From contig BCIK01000002.1 in assembly GCA_039545295.1 (NCBI GenBank), positions 1,064,841-1,128,840 of the forward strand: DNA of 64,000 bases. The letters run 5' to 3'. A model generated the notes under the pieces. It did not search any database. It worked only from the letters and a program-made list of their open reading frames with translations, and was not told the origin of the DNA. Numbering within the stretch: position 1 is the stretch's first letter; every line of letters starts with the position of its first letter. This DNA comes from Udeniomyces pyricola (lineage: Eukaryota; Basidiomycota; Tremellomycetes; Cystofilobasidiales; Mrakiaceae). The translations under genes were made by a program, and so were the position numbers. Of the stretch, positions 46,120-60,071 are shown piece by piece.

Positions 46120-46548
46120 TTCTTCTCATGCCTGCTCGACCCTTGTATCATCGTGGACCACATGTCCCTGACCTCTGATGCTTCTTTTCTTACGCATCGA
46201 TGGAGCCAGATCTCAGCAACTGGCTGTATCTTTGCACGTCTCCTTCCCCCTTCGGCTCAAGCAACCGATTCGACCCGATCGTCCTTATCCCCACTCAAAC
46301 TTGCCACATCGTCGTTTCCTCCGACTTGCCTCGTCGTGCCCTCGGCTGACACTCTAGTTCCACCCTCTCAGAGCTACACTCTGGGAGATCAACTGAAAGC
46401 ACTTGGAGTCGAGTGCCACGTGTCTGTGGTTCCCGACGCACCCCATGGGTTCGAATGGCATGCTGGCGAAGAACGGTTTGAAGCGGGCACTGGGTCATGG
46501 TGGAAGAGTGCGGAAGAAGGGGTAGCGTTCCTTGCCGCGCACGTTTAA
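44970..46548 (+). CDS. Alpha/beta hydrolase (HSL/steryl acetyl hydrolase-like esterase)
   Basis: A serine hydrolase acting on an unknown ester or amide. Exon 1 (ATG 44970) carries the oxyanion-hole motif AIHGGSF. Exon 2 (after TTTAATCAG near 45283) gives IPAHQIDHLTTRGIAVVS and EYRLAPQ. The nucleophile elbow is split by an intron: KVLVFGAS / AGGYLALM, that is GASAG with the catalytic Ser. The acid is in VVPSADTLVPP and the His in PDAPHGFEWH near the end; stop TAA 46546-46548. HGGS and EYRLAP place it in the hormone-sensitive-lipase-like group (alpha/beta hydrolase fold 3). About eight exons; one intron contains a T37 run. No signal peptide is visible, so it is probably cytosolic. Confidence 0.83.
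46082..46118 (+). repeat. Homopolymer T37 in an intron of the hydrolase gene
   Basis: Thirty-seven consecutive T, on the sense strand and between coding exons. It resembles the A33 (sense T33) run in the RabGAP intron. Confidence 0.9.
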
Positions 46549-46807
46549 ACTTGGATATCACGAAGACGAGTCGGAATGTATATATATATATATATGATGA
46601 TTCACGCAATATAGTAAAGACGGATGTGATCAACTTATGTGATGTGGCTTGTTTGTATTTTTCAATATCTATATAATCCGAAGCGCCTGTTGAATCCTCC
46701 CCAGGCGTAAACTAAATCCAACGAGTCCTTTCCAGTCTCGCACCTCAACCCAACACCACCAACCCTTTCCCTCTTACCCACCAACTCACCAGATCCCTCC
46801 CCTCATC

Positions 46808-49236
46808 ATGTCTCTCTCTTCCAAGCTCTCCATCAAGGACATCTCCCTCAAGGGAGAGCGAGTCCTCATCCGGTACATCCTGTCTTCTTGCCCTCTATGC
46901 TCCGAGCCACTCGTCCTGCCCTGTTCTTCCTCGGCCGCTCACCCTTTTTTCCCCCTTCGACACGCTCCCTTTCCTGTCTTCCTTTCCCCTTCACGCCCCA
47001 TCGCGCCCACTTCTCATTGCACTCGCCCTCCTTTCTCATCTCATCTCGTCCATCGCCTCCGTTCGTCTCCTCACCAAATTCCTTTTTGGGCGTTCACTCG
47101 TATGACAGAGTCGACTTCAACGTTCCCATGGACAAGAAGACCAACGAGATCACCAACCCCGCCGTAAGCATATATTCCATCTCTCAGCCCCAAAGGTTCT
47201 CGTGACCTTCCAATACTAATGCCTATCCTTGCCATCGTCATCGACCCCTCTTCGTTGTCATCTGCAGCGAATCGTTGCCGCTCTCCCCACCATCAAGTAC
47301 GCCATCGAGCAGGGTCAGTCGCGTTGTCGGCTTCTTTTCCTTCTTGGCCCTCCCCAACGAGACCGCGACTGATCATGCCCGTGCACGTGTTGCGTTGCAC
47401 TTTTCTACAGGCGCTGCCTCCATCACCCTCATGTCGCACCTTGGTCGACCCGATGGTCACAAGGTTGAGAAGTACTCGCTTGCCCCCATCGTACGTTGTC
47501 CCGTCGAATGCTTGACTGCGTCATCTTGTGATTTTGCTCGAGGGAGGCCTTCTGAACTCAAATCTCGCCTTCGTGTCCTCCCAATATCAATCGCATTTCC
47601 AGGCCAAGAAGCTTGAGGAGCTCCTTTCCAAGCCGGTCACCTTCCTTTCCGACTGCGTAGGAGCCGAGACCGAGAAGGCTGTCAAGGACGGCAAGGATGG
47701 ACAGATCTTCCTCCTCGAGAACTTGAGGTTCTACGCTGCCGAGGAGGGTTCCTCCAAGGACGCCGAGGGCAAGAAGACCAAGGGTGAGCGTCTCCATCTA
47801 TTTCCTTCCATCAATCGATCACATCCGCCATCAGAGAGATCTCGTCTACCAAGACCTATCCGTTTCATAGATTTCGCTGACTGACCGTGTCCTGCGAACG
47901 TTTTCCTCCTTTACTTTTCCTTGCCCGTTCCAAACATCAGCCTCTGCCGAGGAGGTCGCGTCGTTCCGAAAGTCTCTCACCTCGCTCGGTACGGTCTACG
48001 TCAACGACGCGTTCGGAACCGCTCACCGAGGACACTCCTCTATGGTCGGAGTCGACCTTCCCAAGCGAGCTGCCGGTTTCCTCATGGCCAAGGAGCTCGA
48101 GTTCTTCGCTAAGGCCCTCGAGAGCCCTGAGAGGCCTTTCCTCGCCATCCTTGGTGGAGCCAAGGTTTCGGACAAGATCCAGCTCATCGAGAACATGCTC
48201 GACAAGGTCAGTGGACTGTCATCGCTGGTGCGGAAGAGGCTCAGGAACTGGATTCTAATGGTTGTCAACTCTGTCATGGTTTGTGCTCTTACCTTCCTGA
48301 CAGGTCGACTCCCTCATCATCTGCGGTGGTATGGCTTTCACCTTCAAGAAGGCTATCAACGGCATTAACGTATGTCCACAATACCTCTCGTCTCGGTTTC
48401 AATTTTGACTTACTGAATGGGAAACGTCTGACAATGGATAATCTCCCCCCCCCCCCCACCCATGTCTGCCTCTTGTTCTTCCATCCCAGATTGGAGATTC
48501 GCTCTACGACGCCGACGGAGCCGGCAAGGCCGCTGCTCTCCTCGAGAAGGCCAAGAAGAACAACGTCAAGGTCGTCTTCCCTGTTGACTACGTCACCGCT
48601 GACAAGTTTGACAAGGAGGCCAACGTGCGTTTTCAGAACTTCCTCCTGGTCCTTGCCCGGAATGAATCCTTTTTCGAGGACGTCGGATCTGATATCAATG
48701 TGCTTGTCGCTTTGCGTCCCTTTGCCCATCTCTTTTTCTCTCTGTACAGACCGACACCGCCTCCGATGAGTCCGGTATCCCCGACGGCTGGATGGGACTC
48801 GACGCTGGACCCAAGTCCCGAGAGCTCTTCAAGTCGACCGTCCTCGAGGCCAAGACCATCCTCTGGAACGGCCCCGCCGGTGTCTTTGAGTTCCCTGCCT
48901 TTGCCGGTGGATCCCAGGCCCTCCTTGACGCCGCCGTCGAGAGCTCCCAGAAGGGCGCGACCGTCATTGTCGGTGGTGGTGACACCGCTACCCTTGTCGC
49001 TCAGGCCGGTAAGGAGAGCGAGCTTTCGCACGTCTCGACTGGTGGAGGTGCTTCGTTGGAGTTGCTCGAGGGCAAGGTAAGCAAACCATTTTAGATTGAC
49101 TAAGGCTCGAACGTTTCGGGGAGAGTCTCCCTTGCTGTTGAGCTAACCATGGTCATTTGGGGGTCTGTTTGCTTCTTTCTTCCTTTTTTTCTCCTTGTAG
49201 GTCCTCCCTGGTGTTGATGCTCTCAGCTCCAAGTAG
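46808..49236 (+). CDS. PGK1: Phosphoglycerate kinase (glycolysis)
   Basis: Transfers phosphate from 1,3-bisphosphoglycerate to ADP in glycolysis, in the cytosol. Begins [20 protein letters not shown]. Exons join to give the family signatures [21 protein letters not shown] (substrate-binding), [43 protein letters not shown] (hinge and nucleotide site), [42 protein letters not shown] and [14 protein letters not shown] with [14 protein letters not shown] at the end. Stop TAG 49234-49236. About 417 residues, normal for the family, in about nine exons. Codon use in these exons is heavily biased to C-ending codons (ATC, GTC, CTC, AAG), as expected for a highly expressed gene, and a CT-rich leader precedes the ATG. 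Assignment is certain. Confidence 0.97.
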
Positions 49237-50564
49237 ACGTTGAATGGCGTCTATGTTCCGTTTGCCTCTTTACTATGATTTCTCTCCTCCCTTCCCCCCT
49301 CTTGAAAACGTCTTTAGAAGTGTAATGATCACATGCGTTCCCAGTTAAAATCTCGGACCGGACGTTTCGTGGTGCAAGGGCGGAGCAGCCGAAGCACATG
49401 ACCGGGGACAATCAGATCTAGAGAGACGTGACCAAAAAAACGCAGGGATGAGCAAGCTGAGACTATGATATACAAACGTGAATGATGTCACGGAGTGGAA
49501 CTGGTTGAAATGGCAGTCTCGTAGGTTCAGACTGTCTGGAGCGTGAAAAATTTGCCAGCCCAAGAAGAGGAACCACAGCCCTAGCATCAGACACGAAACA
49601 CAGCCCAAGGGAGAAAGAACACCGTTCCAAAGGCATTGCACTCGACAACCTCGTCATCGCGCCCACAGATCTCGTGCATCATTAATGGCGTGATTGACGA
49701 TTCCAAACTGTTATACGAAAAGATGCACGCAATCTTGTGTGTGCAAGACGCATAGAACGTCCCGGGAGCCGTCGCCTTCTTCTTCCGATTGCTCGATCTT
49801 GCACCCGCCGAGGAGTAAGATCCCATCTCTAATCTGAAAGTTTCTATACGTACATGTACTTCGCCCTGATCACATACGATTCGTGACTCGCGATTGGATG
49901 ACCCCTGAATATTGGATGTTGAACCTGAAATCTTTGCATGTAACTTTCTTCGGATGACCTCCAAAGTGCGCGCACTTCGGATCCGCGTAATCTGAAATCA
50001 CATGTCGTCGGTGTCCCCAAGTTACTTTCACATCTGTCGACAGCTTCTTTCAATCTGTTTAAGCGTCTGGCGGTCCTCGGCTCAGAGATTCAACCACGCT
50101 TCTTTGGATCCGTTTGTTTTGGTGGTGGTGACAGATTAAACGACGCGTGCGACATGCATGCCAGCAAGAACAACAAAGTAAAAAGAGACAAGAGCGAATC
50201 AATTATCTTGTCCTTTCTAACATCATCTTCCTTTCGACTCTCAACGGCTTGAACCCCCACATCATCTTGGCTGCTGGATTGATCTTTTGCCTCAGACTTG
50301 TCATCCCACACTCGCTACCTACCCACACTCCTTGCTAAATTCCTGTTCTCGATCTCGTACGCTGATCTACCTCAATCACACGTACCAAATATCCCGATTC
50401 GCTTACTCTCATCCATTTTATCAATGTTCGTCCACGACCCCCCCCCCCTCTCCCCCCAGACAAAACAGCAGCGCTTCTTATGTTGTCGATTGTGTCGTGT
50501 TTCTCTTTCACTCTTGATGTACTGACGACCGATGGTGCGTTTCTCGTGATCGTGCTGGGAACAG
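49237..50564. other. Intergenic, no gene seen
   Basis: About 1.3 kb between PGK1 and the secreted-protein gene. The minus frame 49587-49964 is open for 125 codons but lacks ATG context, domain and coding-like codon use. A C-run lies at about 50440-50456. CT-rich leader from about 50220. Confidence 0.5.
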
Positions 50565-52142
50565 ATGAAGTTTTCTCCCTACGTCGTCCTCGCTGCTTCC
50601 TTCTTCTCGACCGTCGTCGTCGCATCGACCCAATCGATCGGCTCCATCAGTGTCGATACCGTCGCATCCTCTCTTGATCTCTCCCCCGCGGCGCTCATCG
50701 AGACCGTCGAGGCTACCAAGACGACGAATGTCGATCTGTCCGAAATTCAAGATAGTTTGACGAACGGAGAGCGATTTCAGGTAAGACAGCAGTTTATTTG
50801 GGATTTACGTCTTGATCAGCGAGCTGAACACATATGCATAGTCTGCAGCATATCACTGTACATTCATCCTGTCTAGAATGCCCTCCTTGAGAAGTAAGAG
50901 ACTAAACCACTACTTTTGTGATTTTTTCCATGGATATTCTCATTTTCTTTCTGCAGTTGGGTCTTCAGCCTAAGGCACCAAAGAGGAGGGGATGTACGTT
51001 TCCTTCTATACAAGTTTACATAAGATTCTTCCTTACTCTTCGCTAATGTCTTGTCTTTCGTGTCATCTGTTTGTTTCCAACAGCTCCCACCCGTAGAAAC
51101 ACGTATTCTCCTGCCCCATCCGTCACGTCCAAAGGCAAGGTTACCGTATCCCAAGCATCCGACAACACACCCTTGGGTTACCTTCGTTACGATAGCTCTG
51201 GCGGAGGGATTGGGTTTGGCACTTCACCCTATAGCCAATCGACGAACAAGCCCGTTGTTCTCAGCTTTATCTCGTCCGTTGGGTCTGATTACGCGAGCGG
51301 TTTGAGCGTGTATGATGAGGTACGTTACATCTCTGTTAGACAGCGGTTAGATGTATATGTTGGACGTTGATGTCAATCTATCGATGTCGACTTTTCTGAA
51401 TTGGCCTTGTTTTGTTTACTTTTTCTGGTTTCTGCTCAACAGAGCGCTACTACTAACCCTTACCTCGGCATCCGATTCGCTGAGAAAGGAGACGGAACCA
51501 GTGACCTCAAGAAAGGCTCTATCAAGTCCGTATATATATATATATATCACTCCCTCCTTCCTCGTTTCTTTACACCTCACTACTCTCTCTTCACTCGCGA
51601 CGTCTGTGAAGAGACACAGCAAACAAAGCAAGACTTCATGCTCATGAAGTTTTTTCTTCTGTTGTTTTTTTTTTGGGGGGGGGGGGGATTAATTGCTCTT
51701 AGCTACGCTAACGTCGTCACCACTGGGTCCGTTGCCGAGACGCCGACTGCTTCGAGCGCTGACTTTGATTCCCTTCCTTACGAAACGACCATCGTAAGTT
51801 TCCCTTCTCTTTTCTCACTTGATAGAGGAAGAGGGATCAATCCTCTGTGGTTTCCTTTCTCTCGCTAGTCTTTTTCAGCCTATAACTTACTGACGTCTTC
51901 TTTCCGGGCCCGGTCAATCTCCCGAATTCGGATTATCGCAGTGGAATTACGACGCAACTTCTGGTGACTTTACCGCAACGTACACCAACATGGATGGATC
52001 CACCGCTCCCTTGACATTCTTCAAGCCGTCCGGAACATCGACGGGAATCCAAGTCACGGCGGACCTCGACGCTCACCTCGCTGAATACCCTGAGTTGGTC
52101 GGTCACATTACGATCCTCTTGCTCCACTTTACACCCGCCTAA
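50565..52142 (+). CDS. Uncharacterised secreted protein
   Basis: ATG 50565 starts a clear signal peptide, MKFSPYVVLAASFFSTVVVA. Soon after come NGERFQ / LGLQPKAPKRRG / SPTRRN, which resembles the short ER(F/L)..GL.P..P.RR motif seen early in many basidiomycete secreted proteins of unknown role, with dibasic sites that Kex2-like proteases could cut. The main body has YLRYDSSGGGIGFGTS, LSFISSVGSDYASGLSVYD, YLGIRFAEKGDGTSDL and a last exon WNYDATSGDFTATYTNMDG ending FTPA at TAA 52140-52142. Beta-rich, Thr/Ser/Gly-rich, no Cys in the parts I could join, no catalytic motif visible. About six exons. Function unknown; it may be a wall or extracellular protein. Confidence 0.65.
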
Positions 52143-53022
52143 GAAGATCCAAGTCGTATGCCATTGATTGGTAGGGACTCGGAGATGAAGTTCTTTTTCT
52201 CATATGTGTGTGTTCCTTGGATAGTTGTCTATCGTTACGACTCATCTGCATGGATTCATCCTTTGACGCTTCCCATCTCACAAGTCTGGACTTTGCTGGG
52301 ATGTCTCTCTCCCTCTCTCTCTCTCTTTCTCTCTATGTTCTTTTCTGGCTGCCGTTCTTTCTATGAACCTTGGCCTGCTTCTAGTGGTTCCTCCTTCTGC
52401 CTCGATTCTCCTGCGCTTTCTGTTTCGTCGATCATTTCCATTCGTCCTCCTCCAAGATTTGGTCTCTGATCTGCCAATCTCATCTCATGAGCCCGTTCAT
52501 TCGTTCGTTCTCGATCTCTACGCGATAACGGCTTCGAGTTGGGTCCAGTGTCATTTGCTATGCCAATTAAGTCTCGGATCTCCTGAACGAACGGCGAGAG
52601 GCATGTCAATTTACGAATTTATGTGTACAGCAAATCAATAGTCCTCATGCGTCTCTGGTTAATCGGGCGCGGTTGATCAAGATGCACATGAGAGCCTTGC
52701 GAAAGCGGAAAGATTGAGAGGGAGTCTAGATTCATATCCATGTCATGAGGTTCGATTCAAAAGAAACAAATGGAAGAACAGACCGAGGTGATATGTACAT
52801 ATATAATTGGCTAATCCTGTCGGTGGATACTATACTACTTCACGAACATGGGCAGTGGGTGCATATATAGTGATTCTGGGGAAGAAACACAAGGAATCGA
52901 GGATGAGAGCAACGAAAAGGAAGGCGTTGTTTACTGGAAGGGGGGGGGGGGGGAAGTGAGGGTTGAAGGGGCCGGGAGGGAATAGATGGGCCAGGAGTTG
53001 TAATTATGGAGGAGAAGTACGA
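52143..53022. other. 3' region between convergent genes, no gene seen
   Basis: About 880 bases between two convergent genes. A (CT)n stretch at about 52305-52335 and a G-run at about 52940-52954. No credible gene. Confidence 0.5.
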
Positions 53023-54307
53023 TTAAAAGAAGAAGCGGCTCCCTCGTTGACGTGATTCCGTGGCGGCTGTCGCCGATTTAGGTGTACTAGCATCAAAGGA
53101 AGCATAAGCCCCTGTGGCTGGAGCGTCACTCGACGTGCTTTCGAGATCCTGCAGTTATACGTGTTTGAAAAGGAAGAAAAGTCAGCACCGGTTCGACGGC
53201 GTACGTATTGGAATGACAGGCTGCAGCTTAATTCACGGAAGGAGAGCCGTCATCTAGGACGAGAGGGACATGTGCGGATTTGTGTGTGGGGGGAGGATGG
53301 TAGGATGGAGAACACGTACTTTGTGCAGCTCGCCGATAGCGAGAAGGAGAGCGTTCAGCTTTTCATTCGCGAGTTGAGATCTTTGGGCGGCGGCCAGCTA
53401 AACAAGATGACAGATGCAACAGCGGAATGATTGTTAAGTGGACACACAAAAGAAGACAAGATTGACGACTAGGCTGTATCGACGATGGCCAAAATAGCCG
53501 CAAGTGCATGCAAGAATATCTGACTGACCTGCATTTCAGCTTGGATTCTCTCCTGTTCTTTTATCTCTTCTCTGTGTAAAGTTTCGGCTTGCTGCTGCTG
53601 ATGTCGTTGTCGTTTGATCAGCTCGCGATTGGTGTCGTCCCGAACGGCAGAGAATAAGGCCGGTTGTCGCTCGGTAGTATCACACGAGATAGGGAGGACA
53701 TAAGTCTCAGGGGCAGAACTAGAACGAGCTTCGGGTTTGCTCATCGTAGCTGGAGAGGGAGCTCGTGAAGAAGAGGCGGTCGAAGGGAGTGCCACAAACG
53801 AGGGTACGTTTCCCTCTCCTCCAGCGTTGCCTTGGACTTTTGTCGGTTTCTGCTGCCAGTCATATCGAGAGATCCACGGTTGGGCGCTCTGGTTCTCGGG
53901 GTTGCTTGACGTCGAGGTTGAGTCGTGGTGTCGGCGGCGCATCCACCACACGGTCGCAAAGGAGCCAAGAGCAAACTGTGGAAGTAGAGGAAGGAAAATC
54001 GATCAAGATATTCAAGCATCAGCCAGGACCCAGCATATCATGTGGATACTCCATCTATATGCTCAAGAGGACTCGTAAGACCAAAAGTCCAGAGTTAGAG
54101 TGAGAGTGGGAGTGAAGGAAGCGAGCGACCCGGCCAAAAGCAGGGCAGGTGACTGCGGGACGATGTTTGGCTTACCCAGATGAACCGACTCCCGCCGCTT
54201 CGACGGAACGCCCGGGGACCATGGTAATGATGGTAGGCTTGAGCGAGCTCGGGGCTACCATGGTGGAAGCTTGGGTGGTAATGGAATTGAGAGGCAGTGG
54301 GGATCAT
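53023..54307 (-). CDS. Single-span membrane protein with C-terminal coiled coil, hypothetical
   Basis: Not recognised by family. Four exons join in frame: ATG 54307 (MIPTASQFHYHPSFHHGSPE, His/Tyr/Pro-rich), then FALGSFATVWWMRRRHHD starting near 53976, then after a GTCAGT donor near 53530 the segment LAAAQRSQLANEKLNALLLA (near 53400), and finally DLESTSSDAPATGAYASF to the stop at 53023. The segment SRFIWFALGSFATVWW is hydrophobic and followed by RRRHH, so it is probably a membrane anchor with the C-terminal part cytosolic. After it comes a Ser-rich linker and a charged Gln/Glu-rich coiled coil (RQRHQQQQAETLHREEIKEQ). An upstream Met three codons earlier is possible. Confidence 0.6.
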
Positions 54308-54974
54308 GGTTGAGGACACGGTTGAGGTGAGATCAGCAGATGAAGGAAGAAGAAGTGTTCGCGTGGGGAGTGTAAAGTAGATGAAGAAGTTGGTTGGTAT
54401 GGTGGTACGAACAATTCGGGCTGATATCCCCTTTTTAAATCGTTCAAGGGGCTAAGGAAGTTTCGACTCAATCTAGCTAGAGCAAAATCAGCAATCAGCC
54501 TCGCGTCTATGAACACGTCAGCACGCGCACGTCGCTCGGCGATGGCCATCTCGGAGTTGCCCGCAACCTCGGCCACGCGTCGGAACGCGAATGGCAAGCC
54601 GAGGCAGACCAGGCCATTGACATGTCTAGCATATAGCATACAGCGGTGCATACATATAGCTACTGCATGTAATCAGCTGTGATGCGGGGAATTTCTCGCG
54701 GCCGTGCCGCTTCCGCTTGCGGCAGCGCCTTGCAGGCCGCAGGGGTCGGCCTCCTGTCGGCGGCGCACACGCGTACACGTACGTCGCAGCACCGCCGTCC
54801 CATTGTCGAAAAGTGCATGGATCAAAGATCAACTGCTTTACTACCCTACATAGCTATGCAGGTGTCGTCGGCCCCGTCGTGTTTCCTCGATGGTCCCGAC
54901 CTTCATTATAGGAGAGCCCCAGGCGCCGACTGGTTCGCCGAAGTACAGGAGACACAGGAGACACACGACGCACA
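54308..54974. other. Intergenic, no gene seen
   Basis: About 670 bases upstream of the coiled-coil membrane protein. The left part is its promoter (CT-rich on the minus strand). Frames at 54626-54974 overlap GC-rich sequence with palindromic ACGT-containing patches and have no domain. Confidence 0.5.
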
Positions 54975-55285
54975 GTGGTGTATTCTCGGCGTTTCACGTC
55001 AAGTTCCGCGTTAAGTGGTGGCTGGGGCCAGAATGATACGTTCAAGATTGTTGCCATCACTTCGGCTCAAGCAGCTCAGACCAATGCAACCGCCTCAGTC
55101 GTCCAGAACGGCACTTTCAGTTATACGATCGTGATGCGAGTGTTTATGGATCCTACACGCGACCTCTTCAAGAGAACCGACGATGACGTGAGGAAAGAGG
55201 CTGATAATCAGAAGAAGAAAAGAAAGCCTCTGCCGAGTGAACTGGTTTTCAGCTTTAAAATCCCATCACATATATTCAGGAGGTA
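54975..55285 (+). other. Unassigned open frame, possible gene fragment
   Basis: A + strand frame open for about 100 codons with protein-like composition (NDTFKIVAITSAQAAQTN, FSYTIVMRVFMDPTRDLF) followed by a Lys-rich stretch and a stop at 55283-55285. It opens with GTG, not ATG, and flanking sequence offers no clear upstream exon. No family is recognised. It could be a gene remnant or the tail of an unmodelled gene. Confidence 0.25.
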
Positions 55286-56351
55286 GAATGTAACGTATCA
55301 ATCTATACCATATCGACTAAATGATTGACTTGACCACACTCTTACATTCTACAGTGCCAAACAGCAGAGACCGACTGTCGCTACTTTCCACGATAGCACG
55401 AGTGAATTTTCAGGTGTTATAGCATAGATAAGAGTTGCTGACTCTCTAGGTTATAGTTTCCGTATCATCTCATGGTATGACCTCATCTAGTGACCCCGTG
55501 TGTGATCTTGCTCCATGACTTGAGATTTCTCGGAATTCAAACGTGTCACACTCACGTGCGCGAATCTGATCTAATTGACATCACGCGAGTACCGGAAGTC
55601 CCATATCTATCAGGGCTTTCTTCTTCGAGTGAAACGTGTGGTCAAGACATGATTGATCACCTGACATTGTCCGCTGGCTGAAGTACCAGTTAACCAAATT
55701 TCACCCTCCGTACATGCAGATCGCAGATCAATAATCGTACACTTTGTATGTGCCCAATTTCCTGCATTTGTCCAAGCTGAATTATGGCCAGAAATTTCTT
55801 CGACCAATCCTGCATGTAGAAAGCTGCGAGACTATGATGTCAGATGTGCAGCATACTGCTTCTCTATGAGCACAGAAAACAAACAAAATCGTGGATATAT
55901 GCAGAAGCATCAGAAGCGGATGACAATGCGTACACTGGCACTCGTCGCTACATTCAGCCTCGAGATCAAAGGGTGATGTCGGACAACCCTTGCGTAAGGG
56001 TCCAAGCCGTAATTGACGACCGTAGATCAGAATCGGTCTGAAAGATGAAAATCATGACGAAACGCTTATTTATATGTGATACCTAGGTAGATCGAATCAT
56101 CTGCATGGAGTTATACGATACCTAGGGAATTCAATCTCAACGGCTCAAGCGCGTTCGGCTGGTTAAAAACCCAGCATCACGTATCATTCAATCTGCAACT
56201 ACGAGGATAAAACCGAAAAGGGAGAGAAAAGTCAAAGGAGATCATGAATGTATAGACGATATATCTGTCGATATGGTGGCATACCGCCTCCAGCGATGGA
56301 GCCACAGACGTTGATCATGATCTTTTTTTTTCTTTTCTTCATCATCGTGGA
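55286..56351. other. Intergenic, no gene seen
   Basis: About 1.1 kb, mixed composition. Two near copies of ATACCTAGG lie at about 56080 and 56119, flanking 30 bases. Probably includes the H3 3' region at its right end. No credible gene. Confidence 0.5.
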
Positions 56352-57455
<1,104 letters not shown>

Positions 57456-58032
57456 GACTGACGTGGGAAGTTGGTGGAATGTCGAGAGAAGGTGAAGAGA
57501 TTAGATCAGGTGGATACTAGGGATCTTCTCGGATACAAGAAGAGGATGGTGGATAAAAGAGGGGGTCGGGAAAGAAAGAAGATTGAAGAGAGAAAGAAAT
57601 CCCTTTTGAATCCATCTGGAGACGCGTCCGCAGCAGTTTGCATTCAGTCGCGTTCCCAATGTTATATCATTTGAACGATGCATTGTTTACCTGTCGTTAA
57701 GTTTGGTATCACACAAGTCCGACCCATAGGGAAGGAGATGTCATGACCTGTGCTCTGACCGTGATGAAGTAAGGGGCTGGAGACAAAAACGCGATGACGG
57801 AACAAGCGTCGAAAGGGATGAATGATCAGTCTGATTCGCCACACGCGGTACGATTCAGCATCAGACGGGAGTATTCTTGTCAAAAGGGGTGACCCATCGA
57901 CGACCTCATCACCCACCCACCATCCATCATCACTTTACCCTTCCACTGCCTCCTTGGCCCTCATACTCCCCCTTCCTACTCTCGCTCACTCGTTTTCTCA
58001 ACCCCCCACCCACTCTTAACTGCACGTCCATC
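57456..58032. promoter_or_regulatory. Shared bidirectional promoter of histones H3 and H4
   Basis: 577 bases between the two histone ATGs, transcribed outward in both directions. The H4 side has a long CT-rich leader (57900-58032). The H3 side is AG-rich, that is CT-rich on its own strand (57540-57610). I cannot assign specific factor sites. Confidence 0.7.
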
Positions 58033-58997
<965 letters not shown>

Positions 58998-60071
58998 GGG
59001 ATCGAGACGGTCCTGATCAGGTACTCCCAGGTCCTTCATTCAGCAAGACGAATGTTTTTTAAGTAGTCGCTTTGATCGCATAGGTCACGTGCACCTTTTG
59101 GGCTTTCTTCTTCCCTCCTCCCCATCCCCCCTTTTGCTTTCTCTTCGTGTTTCGTTGTCATCCCCTTTCTCTTTCGACTACATTCACTCTTCGATTAATC
59201 CCGTGTTGTTTTTTGTCCGGTCGATGAGATGATGTGTCCCTCGAAGCCGTCGGCTTGAGTTCATTGCGTCGTGCTTTCCATACCTGATGTCACTCTCAAG
59301 GCCGCACAGTCAGTCCCACAAGGCGATATCAGAGGGTTTCAATCTTGAGTCCATCTCGAACATACTTGTGTAAGGCGTGTACGATATGAGGAAGAGATCG
59401 AGACATATTGGTGATATCCTTCAGGTTTTCAAAGGGTTCATGCAGCGGAGGGCCAAAACACGAGCGAGGGATCGAGCCAAGACGGTGCAGAAAGCTATGG
59501 GAGGTCGGATAGAGGTCGAGGTAGTCTTGTATTGGATCGCAGATCTTGTGGGTAGACAGGAAGAAGGAAGAGGGAAACCAGAGCCATTGCGGAGAGGAGT
59601 CGGGGGTTCATATACATGGGTGACTTACGGGCGTTTAGTGGCCTGAGGAAGAAGTAGAGCAAAGAGATGAGAATGAGTACAAAAGTAGGGACGGGGTGAG
59701 AGAATCGGTTCTAGAAAAGAGGGACAAGACAGAGAAGGAGAGGGGAGATGGAGGAGGAGATGGTATGGGAATATGTAAGGATGACCATGGTAGTTTGAAC
59801 ACGGTCAAAAGGTCAGATCCGTTCATCGGCCTGATGTGATTCACATACTAGGATTGAGTGAATCAATCAGAGGGGAACTTATTGGAAAAGTTGGGGGAAA
59901 CGGCACCCGTAGCGATAGCACCTGGAAAAGAGAGATGGTTCAGAAAAGAAGAAGAAAAATGACATGTGAAGGGTTCATCATTGTTCGTCCAGAACTCTTG
60001 ACAGGAGATGCAAGGGTATAGCCTTTTTTTTTGGTTTTTTTTTATATACTTAGGATGGAAAGAAGACGTAC
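58998..60071. other. H4 3' region and 3' flank of the GH5 relic
   Basis: No intact gene. A minus-strand piece near 59935-59880, after a TTTTCCAG acceptor, reads AIATGAVSPNFSN and may be a further exon of the GH5 relic; another possible short exon lies near 59653. A + frame at 59377-59646 is Arg/Lys-rich, has no domain, and is probably chance. T-rich runs at about 60024-60043. Confidence 0.4.

Noticed and set aside
49587..49964. 125-codon minus-strand frame between PGK1 and the secreted protein
   Set aside because: No domain, poor codon use and no supporting splice or start context.
59377..59646. 89-codon + strand frame (MYDMRKRSRH)
   Set aside because: Arg/Lys-rich with no domain; lies on the AG-rich complement of a pyrimidine tract 3' of the GH5 relic.
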